64,000 nucleotides of DNA from Ihuprevotella massiliensis (GTDB taxonomy: Bacteria > Bacteroidota > Bacteroidia > Bacteroidales > Bacteroidaceae). Position numbers and translations under genes: made by a program. The stretch spans positions 538,373 to 602,372 of the forward strand of contig LT608321.1 of the NCBI GenBank assembly GCA_900095835.1, written 5' to 3'. Position 1 is the stretch's first letter, and each line of letters begins with the position of its first letter. The notes beneath the pieces were generated by a model. The model did no database searches, had not been told where the DNA came from, and worked only from the letters and a program-made list of their open reading frames with translations. Positions 8,795 to 17,344 of the stretch are shown here, piece after piece.

Positions 8795-8842
8795 AAAGTC
8801 CTACTTTCTCGAACATATCGTAGAAAGTAGGACTTTATTTTT
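8795..8842. terminator. Bidirectional terminator between converging genes
   Basis: A perfect 15-bp stem (8795-8809 with 8822-8836), loop of 12 nt. T-rich tail on the plus side (ATTTTTG) and a run of seven A on the left, which is a T run for the minus-strand transcript. It serves the plus gene ending at 8752 and the minus gene ending at 8955. Confidence 0.88.
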
Positions 8843-8954
8843 GAGAAATTCATCTGCTTTTAAGCCTCGCTCATGCTTCCTTAACGAAGAAATCGCTCAA
8901 CGAAAAAGGATAAAACGAAACTTTTGTGGATGAATCCCTCTGCTTTTGGATGGT

Positions 8955-9674
8955 TTATTTCGCTTGAGCTTCAGCGTTTTGGATCATCTGCTGTGAAGCA
9001 TAGAGATAAACTTCTACGCGACGATTTTCCTTCTTACCAGCAGCAGTGCTGTTATCAGCCACAGGGAAGTTTTCACCATGACCAGTCACCTCACGAATTT
9101 GTGTGCTCTTAGCACCCATGCTTTGAAGGTAGTTGCTCACGCTTTGAGCGCGTTGGAGAGAAAGTTGTTGGTTCTTAGCTTGAGATTGCTCTGCAGTGCT
9201 GTTTTTCCAGCCAGCGTTGTCAGTGTAACCCATGATAGACACGTCCATGTCACTGTTGGGAACGAGAACTTCGTTAGCAAACTTAGCGAGTGAACTCTTT
9301 GCAGAAGGAGAAAGTTGTGAATTACCAGTTGCGAAGAGGATACCACTATCGAAAGTAACTTTCACATACTTCACACCGTTTTGACCTTCGAGAACTTCAG
9401 CCTTAGCGTTAGCCACCTTCTCAGCTGCAGCCTTAGCCTTGTCCATGCGGTTACCGATGATTACACCAGCGCCACCACCAACTGCAGTACCAATAGCAGC
9501 ACCAATAGCAGTACCCTTGCCATCTTTGCTGATGAGGTAACCAGCCAATGCACCGAGTGCTGCACCAGCACCTCCACCGAGGAGACCACCTTTGGCCTTG
9601 TTGCTCCATTCACCGCAAGAGGTGAGCATCATAGAGGCGCAAAGCGCAACTGCTGCGAATTTGATTCCTTTCAT
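8955..9674 (-). CDS. OmpA-family lipoprotein with glycine zipper
   Basis: 239 residues. Lipobox LTSC gives acylated Cys20. Residues about 28-75 are a glycine-zipper segment (GGLLGGGAGAALGALAG, GAAIGTAVGGGAG) that may insert in or span a membrane. Residues about 105-230 are an OmpA C-terminal peptidoglycan-binding domain with TFDSGILFATGNSQL, GYTDN, LSLQRAQSV, and ENRRVEVYL. Likely anchors the outer membrane to peptidoglycan. It has its own promoter at 9902-9932 and a leader of roughly 220 nt, long for a structural lipoprotein. Confidence 0.92.
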   Translation of the reverse strand: MKGIKFAAVALCASMMLTSCGEWSNKAKGGLLGGGAGAALGALAGYLISKDGKGTAIGAAIGTAVGGGAGVIIGNRMDKAKAAAEKVANAKAEVLEGQNGVKYVKVTFDSGILFATGNSQLSPSAKSSLAKFANEVLVPNSDMDVSIMGYTDNAGWKNSTAEQSQAKNQQLSLQRAQSVSNYLQSMGAKSTQIREVTGHGENFPVADNSTAAGKKENRRVEVYLYASQQMIQNAEAQAK

Positions 9675-9901
9675 AATTGAGTTTTTTCTAATGAATACGT
9701 TGAGTTGGTGTCCCGATTAGGGAATAATAGTTTAGTAATACGTCAGCATTCTTGTGTTGAATCTCCACCTCTTTACGGCTTTTCAAAAGGAAAGTAGTTT
9801 GCTACTCATCCACTCTAGGCAATAATAGGTGATGGAGAAAGAAAGAAGTCTAATCGCTACCAAATCAGAACACTAACTTAGTTATTAATTGATTTTGGGT
9901 G

Positions 9902-9932
9902 CAAAAATACTCATTACTATAGGAGAAGCCAA
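9902..9932 (-). promoter_or_regulatory. Promoter of the OmpA lipoprotein gene
   Basis: Minus-strand TTGG (9932-9929), 19-bp spacer, TATTTTTG (9909-9902): both boxes match. The start codon is about 225 nt downstream. The intervening 9675-9900 has no gene. Confidence 0.65.
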
Positions 9933-9952
9933 AGGAATAAAGAAAAAAGTTG

Positions 9953-9960
9953 TATCTTTG
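9953..9960 (+). promoter_or_regulatory. -7 box for the gene at 10035
   Basis: TATCTTTG matches the consensus exactly, 74 nt before the ATG. It is divergent from, and only about 45 bp from, the OmpA promoter. No TTG at the expected -33 position. Confidence 0.5.
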
Positions 9961-10034
9961 CACGCAAATCCCTAAAGTGTGCGGAATAATCCCACTAAAA
10001 TTCTCACTATAACTAACAAAATAAGCATTTAGCC

Positions 10035-11120
10035 ATGGAAGATAATCAATTTCCACCTCAAAATCAAGGTAATGCTGATGTGCCCAATCACAATGATGGT
10101 GCACAAACCCCTAACCCAAGCGGCTCTAACTCATATAATGGAGCGGCCACTGGAACGATGAATGCTGGTTTCGCACCCAATCCCAACGAAGCTGGTGCAC
10201 CTTATGGCGCGCCCAACGGAATGGGAATGCCTCCCACTCCTGCAAAGAAGAAAAAGTGGCTTTATTGGTTCATCCCCCTTATGGTGATTATCGTCTTGGG
10301 CGGTGGCTTCGCTACATGGAGCTACATAAATGGCAGCCAAAACGAAGAGACTGTCTACTCTACTCTATTGGGCGGCAACGAGAATATCGAAGACTACGAA
10401 AACTACCTCAAGCAGTTCCCCGATGGTGTACATGCAGAAGAAGTGCGCGAACGTTTGGCACAGCTCAAAACGATGTATTCAGACTGGACTAGCATCGCCA
10501 ATAGCGAATATGCTTCCGACTTTGAGCGCTTCAAAGAGCAATATCCCAACAGCCAACTCGTCAAAAAGTGCGAACTCAAAATCGACTCTCTCGACTGGGT
10601 GAAGGCGGTTAAGCTCAACACTCCAGAGGCTATGGAAGAATATATGGAAAAGCACCCTGATGGTCGCTATATCTCAGAAGCCGGCATCGCGCAAAGCACG
10701 CTCGCCACAAACCTAGTAGATGAGGCAGACCGCAGTGGCATCGCCGAAGTTCTCACAGACTTCTATCGTGCCTTTGCTAACAGTGACGAAGCCACCCTCT
10801 GCACATACATCACTCCTACGATGTCTCAGTTCCTCTCCAAGAAGAATGCGACGAAAGCTGATGTGGTAGAACTTGTGAAGCGCACTTACTCTGAAGACAT
10901 TGAAAACTGCTCATTCGTGCTCAATAACGATTACGAAATCACGAAGAGTGTGAGCAACGATGGCAAAGTAACCTTCAAGGTGAGCTTCAGTGTGGATCAG
11001 CATATCCAACGCTCTGGAGAAGGCAAAACTTTTGGTTCTTATACCGCAAACGCCACCCTCACAGGCGATCTCAAGATTTCGTCTTTGACCATGAAGGAAG
11101 TTTCTCGTCAGAATCAGTAA
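10035..11120 (+). CDS. Single-pass membrane protein with three short repeats and NTF2-like C-terminus
   Basis: 361 residues, no named family recognised. Residues 1-70 are Asn/Pro/Gly-rich and probably disordered in the cytoplasm. KKKKW then a membrane helix (about 75-97) follows. Three short repeats come next at about 119-137 (YENYLKQFPDGVHAEE), 162-180 (FERFKEQYPNSQLVKKC) and 199-217 (MEEYMEKHPDGRYISEA), spaced about 40 residues and resembling half-TPR or YfgM-like helices. Residues about 228-361 (VLTDFYRAFANSDEATLCTYI...) look like an NTF2/SnoaL-type alpha+beta domain. Topology suggests the C-terminal part is periplasmic. Function unknown. Confidence 0.7.
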   Translation: MEDNQFPPQNQGNADVPNHNDGAQTPNPSGSNSYNGAATGTMNAGFAPNPNEAGAPYGAPNGMGMPPTPAKKKKWLYWFIPLMVIIVLGGGFATWSYINGSQNEETVYSTLLGGNENIEDYENYLKQFPDGVHAEEVRERLAQLKTMYSDWTSIANSEYASDFERFKEQYPNSQLVKKCELKIDSLDWVKAVKLNTPEAMEEYMEKHPDGRYISEAGIAQSTLATNLVDEADRSGIAEVLTDFYRAFANSDEATLCTYITPTMSQFLSKKNATKADVVELVKRTYSEDIENCSFVLNNDYEITKSVSNDGKVTFKVSFSVDQHIQRSGEGKTFGSYTANATLTGDLKISSLTMKEVSRQNQ

Positions 11121-11171
11121 TTCCTATCTCTAGATATCAAGACTTATATCAATCTATAAAGCAACATATCT

Positions 11172-11627
11172 ATGCTTATTATCAACAATTACGAAGAATT
11201 TGCTTCTCATCTCGGACAAGTGCTCGGCACTTCCGAATGGCTTGAAGTGCCACAAGAGCGCATCAACCTCTTTGCCGATGCTACGCTTGACCACCAATGG
11301 ATTCACGTCGATGCAGAAAAGGCAAAGAGTGGTCCTTTCGGTCAAACCATCGTGCATGGCTACCTCACTCTTTCTTTGCTCCCACACTTGTGGAACGAGA
11401 TCATCGAAGTGCGTAACCTCAAAATGATGGTAAACTATGGCATGGACAAGATGAAGTTTGGTCAACCCGTGCTTTCAGGTCAGCAAATTCGCCTCACTGC
11501 TACGCTTGCTTCTATCGCAGACCTTCGTGGGGTGTGCAAAGCTGAAATCAAATTCACCATCGAGATTAAGGACCAAAAGAAGCCTGCACTCACAGGTGTA
11601 GCTACTTTCTTGTACCACTTCGCATAA
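11172..11627 (+). CDS. MaoC-like (R)-specific enoyl-CoA hydratase
   Basis: 151 residues, a single hot-dog domain. The hydratase-2 motif is complete: FADATLDHQWIHVD with Asp40 and His45 as the expected catalytic pair, then GPFGQTIVHGYLTLSLLP. Enzymes of this class add water to trans-2-enoyl-CoA, giving (R)-3-hydroxyacyl-CoA. The start ATG at 11172 follows the upstream gene by 51 nt, so read-through is possible. It is not next to the etf/acyl-CoA dehydrogenase genes 5 kb away, so a shared pathway is only a guess. Confidence 0.9.
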   Translation: MLIINNYEEFASHLGQVLGTSEWLEVPQERINLFADATLDHQWIHVDAEKAKSGPFGQTIVHGYLTLSLLPHLWNEIIEVRNLKMMVNYGMDKMKFGQPVLSGQQIRLTATLASIADLRGVCKAEIKFTIEIKDQKKPALTGVATFLYHFA

Positions 11628-11772
11628 TCTCTTTTTCCCTTCTATACACCGCGTGTGGACTGTGGTTGCTGTATGACACGGAGCACAACTAGTTCTCTCT
11701 GTTGACAAGGCACACCAGTCTACACGCGATGTCCATTCTCTCTATCCATTAAACTCTTTCCACCCACTACCA

Positions 11773-12381
11773 ATGGACACCTATCGCACCATTTCCGAAG
11801 CTGGCGAAGCCATTTACACCGAAAAACGGAGTAAATTTATCGCCTATGCTGAACACGTTGCCGATGAGGAGGCTGTGAAAAAACGGGTGGCAGAACTGCG
11901 CAAACAATATTATGACGCGCGCCATGTATGCTATGCCTATGCACTTGGCAACGATGCTAGTGTCACACGCGCTAACGACGATGGGGAGCCTTCTGGCACT
12001 GCTGGGCGTCCTATACTCGGACAAATACGTTCTGCTGATCTCACCTTCACGCTCGTGGTAGTGATACGCTATTTTGGCGGTGTCAAATTAGGCACTGGAG
12101 GTTTGGTGGTAGCTTACAAAACTGCTGCTGCCGAAGCCATAGAAGCAGCCACACACGAAGAAAAGATAGTGATGCAACGATTTGTCATTGAGGTGCCTTA
12201 TACAGAAGCCGACACTGCCATGCGCTTCATTCGCGATGGAGAAGGTGAAGTGGTGGGACGCGACTATACAGCCACTCATCAGATTCTCACCATCGAGGTA
12301 CGAACATCCCTTCTTGCACCGCTACAGGAACGCTTAACCAAGATTTATTCTTTGACGATTAAAGACGAGAAGGACGCATAA
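11773..12381 (+). CDS. YigZ/IMPACT family protein (UPF0029 + DUF1949)
   Basis: 202 residues. The N-terminal IMPACT domain holds the family motif RYFGGVKLGTGGL (about 98-110), preceded by DDGEPSGTAGRPIL. The C-terminal ~65 residues are the DUF1949 ferredoxin-like domain. IMPACT proteins in eukaryotes modulate Gcn2; the bacterial role is uncertain. Ends before a strong bidirectional terminator. Confidence 0.92.
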   Translation: MDTYRTISEAGEAIYTEKRSKFIAYAEHVADEEAVKKRVAELRKQYYDARHVCYAYALGNDASVTRANDDGEPSGTAGRPILGQIRSADLTFTLVVVIRYFGGVKLGTGGLVVAYKTAAAEAIEAATHEEKIVMQRFVIEVPYTEADTAMRFIRDGEGEVVGRDYTATHQILTIEVRTSLLAPLQERLTKIYSLTIKDEKDA

Positions 12382-12454
12382 AACTTAGATATTTCTCAAC
12401 TCCCTCAGCCTATCCTCTGCTGAAACAGAGGTCGGCGCTAAGGATTACAACAAA

Positions 12455-12506
12455 AAGTGACCGCTAATTTGTCAACTACTATACAAATTAGCGGTCACTT
12501 TATTAT
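12455..12506. terminator. Bidirectional terminator (18-bp stem)
   Basis: Perfect 18-bp inverted repeat, 12455-12472 with 12483-12500, loop of 10 nt. TTTATT follows on the plus side and AAAAA precedes it, giving a T run for the minus transcript. It separates yigZ from the converging PorE-like gene. Confidence 0.9.
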
Positions 12507-12606
12507 AGACCTCAGGATGGAATCTTAATCCTGTTTTTACTTATTGATTCGTATCTTTAGAAGATGTTTCACCTTCCTACCAAGCACGTTGTCATTTGCA
12601 CTCGGT

Positions 12607-12663
12607 TATCTTTGCCGACCTAAGAAGATGACACAGCCTCTTATCCAACCCAAACAGTTCTAG
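12607..12663 (+). other. Orphan -7 box and 11-codon ORF facing the end of the PorE-like gene
   Basis: TATCTTTG at 12607-12614 is a perfect -7 box on the plus strand, followed at 12628 by an ATG with an 11-codon frame (MTQPLIQPKQF) ending at 12663, inside the stop of the minus-strand gene. It may be a gene remnant, a leader peptide or the start of an antisense RNA. A second similar box (TATCTTTA) lies at about 12552. No -33 box at the usual distance. Confidence 0.3.
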
Positions 12664-14726
12664 TCGCGCTTACGAGCAGGGAGAGCATCCGAACTTAAAT
12701 TGCCGTTGGCATCAAAAAGTCCATAAGTGGTACGAAGCACCCGAAACTCCGTGCGACGATTCAACGCATTGCAGACTTCTTGTTGTTCGGGAGTGAGCTT
12801 TAATATAAACTCTGTGGTCAATGTGTCGTTTTCGTGCAAGAAGGGTTGTTCTTCAGCCAGGCGGCGATTCACCACTTTCGGCACTGTTTTTCCATAACCT
12901 TTCGCAGTAAGACGGTCGCGAGCTATGCCTTTTGACAAAAGATATTGCACCACACTCTCAGCACGTCGTTGGGATAGATTGATATTATACGCCTCATTAC
13001 CGCGATAGTCTGTATGGGCAGCCAATTCAATGGTGATGTGCGGATTATCGGTGAGCAATTTCGCCAAACGCTCCAAAGCAGGAGCAGACTCTGGGGAAAC
13101 CTCTGCCTTGTCAAAAGGATAAAACACATTGCGCACCAACACTGGAATATTCATCGAAGGAAGAGGGAATTGCAAGACATATTGATGCTCCTCGTTGAAA
13201 ATCGAATCTACCTTAAGTTGATTGGGGAAATTGAGATAACCATTGCAAGATGCCAGGAAGACATACCGCACCCCAGGTTGTACCTCTTGTTCAAACGAAC
13301 CATCGGGCTTCACGGGAAGTTTGAGGTTAGTGCCATCACTTCCCACCATCTGCACTTGTGCAGCAGGAAGTTCATATCCATCTTGTTCGTACACCCAACC
13401 TTTCACAGTGAGCAAGCGTTCAGGATAGGAGAACTCAAATATTTTGTCCCATCCTCTACCTCCGGTCGTGCGTGATGATGAGAAATAGCCACGATTGTGG
13501 AGTCCATCAAAGGTGATGCCAAAATCATTGCCTGCTGAATTCATGGGTGCAGGCAAATGCTCCACCTGCCACTCATGTAGCAAAGTGTCTTCTTGAGCAA
13601 AGAATAAGTCTAAGCCACCCAAGCCGCCACGACCATCGCTTGAGAAATACAAAGTGCCATTAGGGCGAAAACTAGGAAAACTCTCATTACCTGGAGTGTT
13701 TACCGAGGCACCTAGATTTTCAATAATCCCCACACCTTTTCCCTGACGGATATCAGCGCGCCAAAGATCAAGTCCTCCGTAACCCCCAGGCATGTCGGAA
13801 GTAAAATATAACCACTTTCCATCGGGAGAAACTGCAGGATGTGCATAACTAGACAAGGTATCTGTACCAATTTTCAGCACTTGTGGTTTACCCCAAGTAG
13901 CTTCACTGCGCTGTGTAGTCCAAATCTCCGCCATGCGAGGATATTGTGGATGCGTTGGGCAAACAGTTAGATACATCGTCTTACCATCGGGTGAAAAGGC
14001 TACGGCACCTTCATCTTGCGCGGTGTTAATGGACACAACTGGTTCTGGGGTTTTCCAACGCCCTTTTTCATCCAATTGTACGAAAAACACATCCCCATTC
14101 TTTTGCGCTGTAATGCCAGAAACATCATTACCCAAAACAGCAGAACGCGTGGTGGTGAAATAGAGTTGTTGCTCTTTACCCTGCCCCAAAAGCATAGGAG
14201 CGTAATCACTCCGATTGCCATTAAACTGAGCAGCGGCTTTCACCGTATAGAGCGATGTCTCTCCGCGTTCAGCTATCGCCTTTTTCGCTTGTAACATCCC
14301 TTGCTCCGCACGTTTTTGTGCAGCAGCAAGCGTACTATTGTCTGGAGAAAGTTTAGATTGATTTTCAAAAGCGGTCAATGCTCCTTTGTAATCACCTTGG
14401 AGCATAGCCATTTGCCCTTGGCGTAGAAACGTCAAGGTGTCAGTGAGATGATAACGCTCAGCCGTGCGAAACGCAGCAAGCGCTCGTGAAGATGCTCCAT
14501 AGCGACGATAGCTTTCGCCCAAGGCATAAGCCAAACGCGCACGCCTCGCCTTCTCACTAGGGGGAGTAAGGCGATAAGCTTGCTGATAATGCGAAGCAGC
14601 TTCGGCATATTCTCCAATAGCTAGGGCATGTCGGGCTCGAATTTCGCTCTTTTCGGCAGAGCCGCAACTAGCGACAAATGTGAAAACTGCGAGCCCAAGG
14701 AGGGTAAACAGGATATTTCTCTGCAT
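12660..14726 (-). CDS. PorE-like OmpA-family lipoprotein (T9SS-associated architecture)
   Basis: 688 residues from the ATG at 14726. Lipobox VASC gives acylated Cys21. Domain order: TPR-type helices (about 25-155), a WD40/PD40-like propeller (about 170-440; motifs FSPDGKTMYLT, VSPDGKWLYFTSDMPGGYGGLDLW, FRPNGTLYFSSDGRGGLGGLDLF), a carboxypeptidase-regulatory beta domain (about 445-510), then OmpA C-terminal (about 535-650; FYPFDKAEV, ELAAHTDYRGN, LSQRRAESVVQYL). This is the order in Porphyromonas PorE, a peptidoglycan-linked T9SS component, but Bacteroidota have paralogues, so no symbol is given. A perfect -7 box lies only 6 nt before this ATG. Confidence 0.85.
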   Translation of the reverse strand: MQRNILFTLLGLAVFTFVASCGSAEKSEIRARHALAIGEYAEAASHYQQAYRLTPPSEKARRARLAYALGESYRRYGASSRALAAFRTAERYHLTDTLTFLRQGQMAMLQGDYKGALTAFENQSKLSPDNSTLAAAQKRAEQGMLQAKKAIAERGETSLYTVKAAAQFNGNRSDYAPMLLGQGKEQQLYFTTTRSAVLGNDVSGITAQKNGDVFFVQLDEKGRWKTPEPVVSINTAQDEGAVAFSPDGKTMYLTVCPTHPQYPRMAEIWTTQRSEATWGKPQVLKIGTDTLSSYAHPAVSPDGKWLYFTSDMPGGYGGLDLWRADIRQGKGVGIIENLGASVNTPGNESFPSFRPNGTLYFSSDGRGGLGGLDLFFAQEDTLLHEWQVEHLPAPMNSAGNDFGITFDGLHNRGYFSSSRTTGGRGWDKIFEFSYPERLLTVKGWVYEQDGYELPAAQVQMVGSDGTNLKLPVKPDGSFEQEVQPGVRYVFLASCNGYLNFPNQLKVDSIFNEEHQYVLQFPLPSMNIPVLVRNVFYPFDKAEVSPESAPALERLAKLLTDNPHITIELAAHTDYRGNEAYNINLSQRRAESVVQYLLSKGIARDRLTAKGYGKTVPKVVNRRLAEEQPFLHENDTLTTEFILKLTPEQQEVCNALNRRTEFRVLRTTYGLFDANGNLSSDALPARKRD

Positions 14727-14732
14727 AGGCAA

Positions 14733-14740
14733 CAAAGATA
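14733..14740 (-). promoter_or_regulatory. -7 box immediately before the PorE-like gene
   Basis: Minus-strand TATCTTTG; the spacing to the ATG (6 nt) would place the transcription start at or next to the start codon. No -33 TTG at 19-20 bp. Confidence 0.45.
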
Positions 14741-14796
14741 ACAGAAAAAGTCGGATTTTAGTGCCTTAGAAATGCATTTTTTGATGAAAAAAGTTG

Positions 14797-14804
14797 TACT
14801 TTTG
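14797..14804 (+). promoter_or_regulatory. -7 box and long leader upstream of nagA
   Basis: TACTTTTG matches the consensus. The nagA start at 15034 would leave a leader of about 220 nt (14812-15033). It contains small hairpins, for example CCCTC/GAGGG near 14866-14884 and CTAATAT/ATATTAG near 14905-14926. I cannot match it to a known riboswitch. Confidence 0.45.
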
Positions 14805-15033
14805 CTCTTGTGAAGGGCTAACTTCGGTGGAAGTACTCTAGGGACGCGCGAAATAACAATTCTGCACCCCTCTTTTGTGAGGGTTGTTTCTTGCCATTTA
14901 GCGCTAATATTCGGGACTATATTAGAAGGCATTGGCACAAATGTTCTATCATCCCCCCTTGCCAAAGCTTACCCTCCACACACGAAGTACACTTAAAAAT
15001 TCAATTGTTTCACCTAAACAACCATTATATCTC

Positions 15034-16206
15034 ATGCTTAAGCAAATCACCAATGGTCGCATCCTCACGGCCGAAGGTTGGCTCGAAGGCGGTAGTATTA
15101 TCGTCGAAGAGGGCAAAATCCTTGAGGTATCCAACAACGCACTTCCCGTAGTGGGTGCAGAAATCATTGACGCTAAAGGATGCGACATTGTGCCTGGCGG
15201 CATTGAACTTCACATCCACGGTGGCGGTGGTCGCGACTTCATGGAAGGCACAGAAGACGCTTTCCGCACTGCGGTAGAAGCTCACATGCACTGGGGCACA
15301 ACTGCCATTTTCCCCACTCTTTCTTCTAGTAAACGCGAATGGATTGACCGCGCCATCAAGACTTGCGAAAAGTTGATGGCTGAACCCGGTAGCCCCATCA
15401 TGGGTCTCCACCTCGAAGGTCCTTACTTTAACCTCAAGAAAGCTGGCGCGCAGATGCCCGACATCATTCGCAATCCAGACAAGAAGGAATATGAAGAGAT
15501 TTTTGCTTCTACCAACTGCATCAAGCGTTGGGACGCTGCTCCAGAACTTCCTGGTGCAGAAGATTTCTTCAAATGCTGCGTAAAGAATAATTGTGTGGCG
15601 TCTATTGCTCACACCGATGGCGGATGGGAAGATGTGAAACGCGCTTACGATGCTGGTGCACGTTTGGCTACTCACTTCACCAATGCTATGAGTATGCTCC
15701 GCAAAGACCGCGAATTTAAGAAGGTGGGTGTTGTGGAAAGTGTGTTTGCGCTCAAAGATTTCAATGTTGAAGTCATCTGCGATGGCATTCACGTTCCTCC
15801 CGTGCTTGTGCGCGAAATTTTTAATGCAAAAGGTGTGGACAATATGTGCCTCATCACGGACTCCCTCGCTGTGAGTGCTATTCCCGAAGGAAGCGACGTT
15901 GATCCAGGCATCATCGACCCACGCACCATCATCGAAGATGGCGTTTGCAAACTTTCTGACCGCAGCGCATTGGCTGGTTCTATTTCTACGATGGACCGTC
16001 TTGTGCGTACCGCCGTGCAAGAAGCGGGTATCTCTATGCTCGATGCTTGCCGCATGATTGGCGAAATGCCTGCACGCTTCATGGGTATTGACGATCGCAA
16101 AGGTTTCCTCAAAAAGGGATACGACGCGGACATCATCATGTTTGACCAAGATCAACAACTTAAGTTTGTGATGCAAAACGGTAACGTGAAGCGCTGCGAA
16201 CTTTAA
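15034..16206 (+). CDS. nagA: N-acetylglucosamine-6-phosphate deacetylase
   Basis: 390 residues from the ATG at 15034, the usual length; a longer frame from 14932 adds 34 unlikely residues. It converts GlcNAc-6-P to glucosamine-6-P and acetate. Metal-dependent amidohydrolase features: PGGIELHIHGGGG (about 55-67), GLHLEGPYFN, SIAHTDGG, ATHFTNAMS and LITDSLAVSA, which carries the conserved catalytic Asp. The partner enzyme NagB is encoded separately at 39975. A strong terminator follows. Confidence 0.95.
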   Translation: MLKQITNGRILTAEGWLEGGSIIVEEGKILEVSNNALPVVGAEIIDAKGCDIVPGGIELHIHGGGGRDFMEGTEDAFRTAVEAHMHWGTTAIFPTLSSSKREWIDRAIKTCEKLMAEPGSPIMGLHLEGPYFNLKKAGAQMPDIIRNPDKKEYEEIFASTNCIKRWDAAPELPGAEDFFKCCVKNNCVASIAHTDGGWEDVKRAYDAGARLATHFTNAMSMLRKDREFKKVGVVESVFALKDFNVEVICDGIHVPPVLVREIFNAKGVDNMCLITDSLAVSAIPEGSDVDPGIIDPRTIIEDGVCKLSDRSALAGSISTMDRLVRTAVQEAGISMLDACRMIGEMPARFMGIDDRKGFLKKGYDADIIMFDQDQQLKFVMQNGNVKRCEL

Positions 16207-16214
16207 TTTATAGC

Positions 16215-16256
16215 CTCTCTCACGAAGGCCTATGCTTTCGTGGGAGAGTTTTTCTT
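16215..16256 (+). terminator. Terminator of nagA
   Basis: 12-bp stem (16215-16226 with 16237-16248, one G-U pair), loop of 10 nt, followed by TTTTTC and a further T run. Confidence 0.9.
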
Positions 16257-16468
16257 TTTTAGTCCCCTTTTCTAACCAAGGAGCCGCCATGACGCCCTTA
16301 GGAGATGGGACTTTATAACACGGCATATCCTCTATCGTAGCGCACGAAAATCTGAATTACAGCACGATTGTCAGCTTTTTGACAATGCGCCAAACGATGA
16401 TTACCAAGGTGTTTAGACCGCACCTCAATGAAAACGTATTTTCTTATCTCTAAACCGCTCTTACTCCT

Positions 16469-17341
16469 ATGAGTTTCAACATTGTTGTGCTTGCAAAGCA
16501 AGTGCCCGACACACGCAACGTGGGAAAAGACGCAATGACTCCTCAAGGCACGGTGAACCGCGCTGCACTTCCAGCGATTTTCAACCCTGAGGATCTAAAT
16601 GCGCTTGAACAGGCGTTGCGCATCAAAGACAAATTTCCCGACACTCGCATCACCATTCTCACTATGGGTTTGCCGAAAGCTGCCGACATTTTGCGCGAAG
16701 GCCTTTTCCGTGGCACTGACGCTGGTGTCTTGGTCACAGATCGCGCCCTTGCAGGGGCTGATACGTTGGCAACTTCTTATGTGTTGTCACAGACCATTCG
16801 CAAGATGGGCAAGGTGGATTTGGTAATCGGTGGTCGCCAAGCCATTGACGGGGACACTGCACAAGTGGGACCGCAGGTGGCACAAAAATTGGGCATTGAC
16901 CAAGTGACCTATGTGGAAGAAATCAACGAAATCACAGACAAACATCTCGTGGTTACTCGAAGAATTGACGGAGGTATCGAACAAGTGAAGGCTCCCTTGC
17001 CTTTGATGCTCACCGTGACTGGCTCGGCTGCGCCATGTCGTCCTCGAAATGCAAAGTTAGTGATGCGCTACAAACGCGCACTTGTGGAGGCGGAACGCAA
17101 TACGCTTCCCGAAAAATATGCACAACAATGGGAGTCACGTCCTGAACTCCACCTCACGCAATGGGGAGCAGCAGACATTGATGCTGACTTGGCACAATGC
17201 GGACTCACAGGCTCACCAACCAAAGTGAAGAGCGTGCAAAATGTGGTCTTTGCCACCAAAGAAAGCAAGCGACTCTCGGCTAGCGATGGCGACATCGAAG
17301 CCTTAATCACCGAACTCTTAGACAGTCACACCATCGGATAA
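16469..17341 (+). CDS. etfB: Electron transfer flavoprotein, beta subunit
   Basis: 290 residues. With EtfA it carries electrons between acyl-CoA dehydrogenases and other redox partners. Seen: N-terminal IVVLAKQVPDT, the EtfB nucleotide-binding stretch around PEDLNALEQALRIKD, and the signature GRQAIDGDTAQVGP (about 122-135). The length is slightly above the common 250-265, with an extended C-terminal tail. It is followed 3 nt later by etfA, so the pair is surely co-transcribed, and an acyl-CoA dehydrogenase comes next. No consensus promoter was found in 16257-16468. Confidence 0.95.
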   Translation: MSFNIVVLAKQVPDTRNVGKDAMTPQGTVNRAALPAIFNPEDLNALEQALRIKDKFPDTRITILTMGLPKAADILREGLFRGTDAGVLVTDRALAGADTLATSYVLSQTIRKMGKVDLVIGGRQAIDGDTAQVGPQVAQKLGIDQVTYVEEINEITDKHLVVTRRIDGGIEQVKAPLPLMLTVTGSAAPCRPRNAKLVMRYKRALVEAERNTLPEKYAQQWESRPELHLTQWGAADIDADLAQCGLTGSPTKVKSVQNVVFATKESKRLSASDGDIEALITELLDSHTIG

Positions 17342-17344
17342 GCC

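Noticed and set aside
8755-8954. Small RNA gene in the hairpin between converging genes
   Set aside because: A bidirectional terminator explains the symmetry and the T/A runs on both sides.
15025-16326. 433-codon minus-strand ORF opposite nagA
   Set aside because: Antisense shadow of a well-supported gene; the translation is His/Thr/Phe-rich with no domain.
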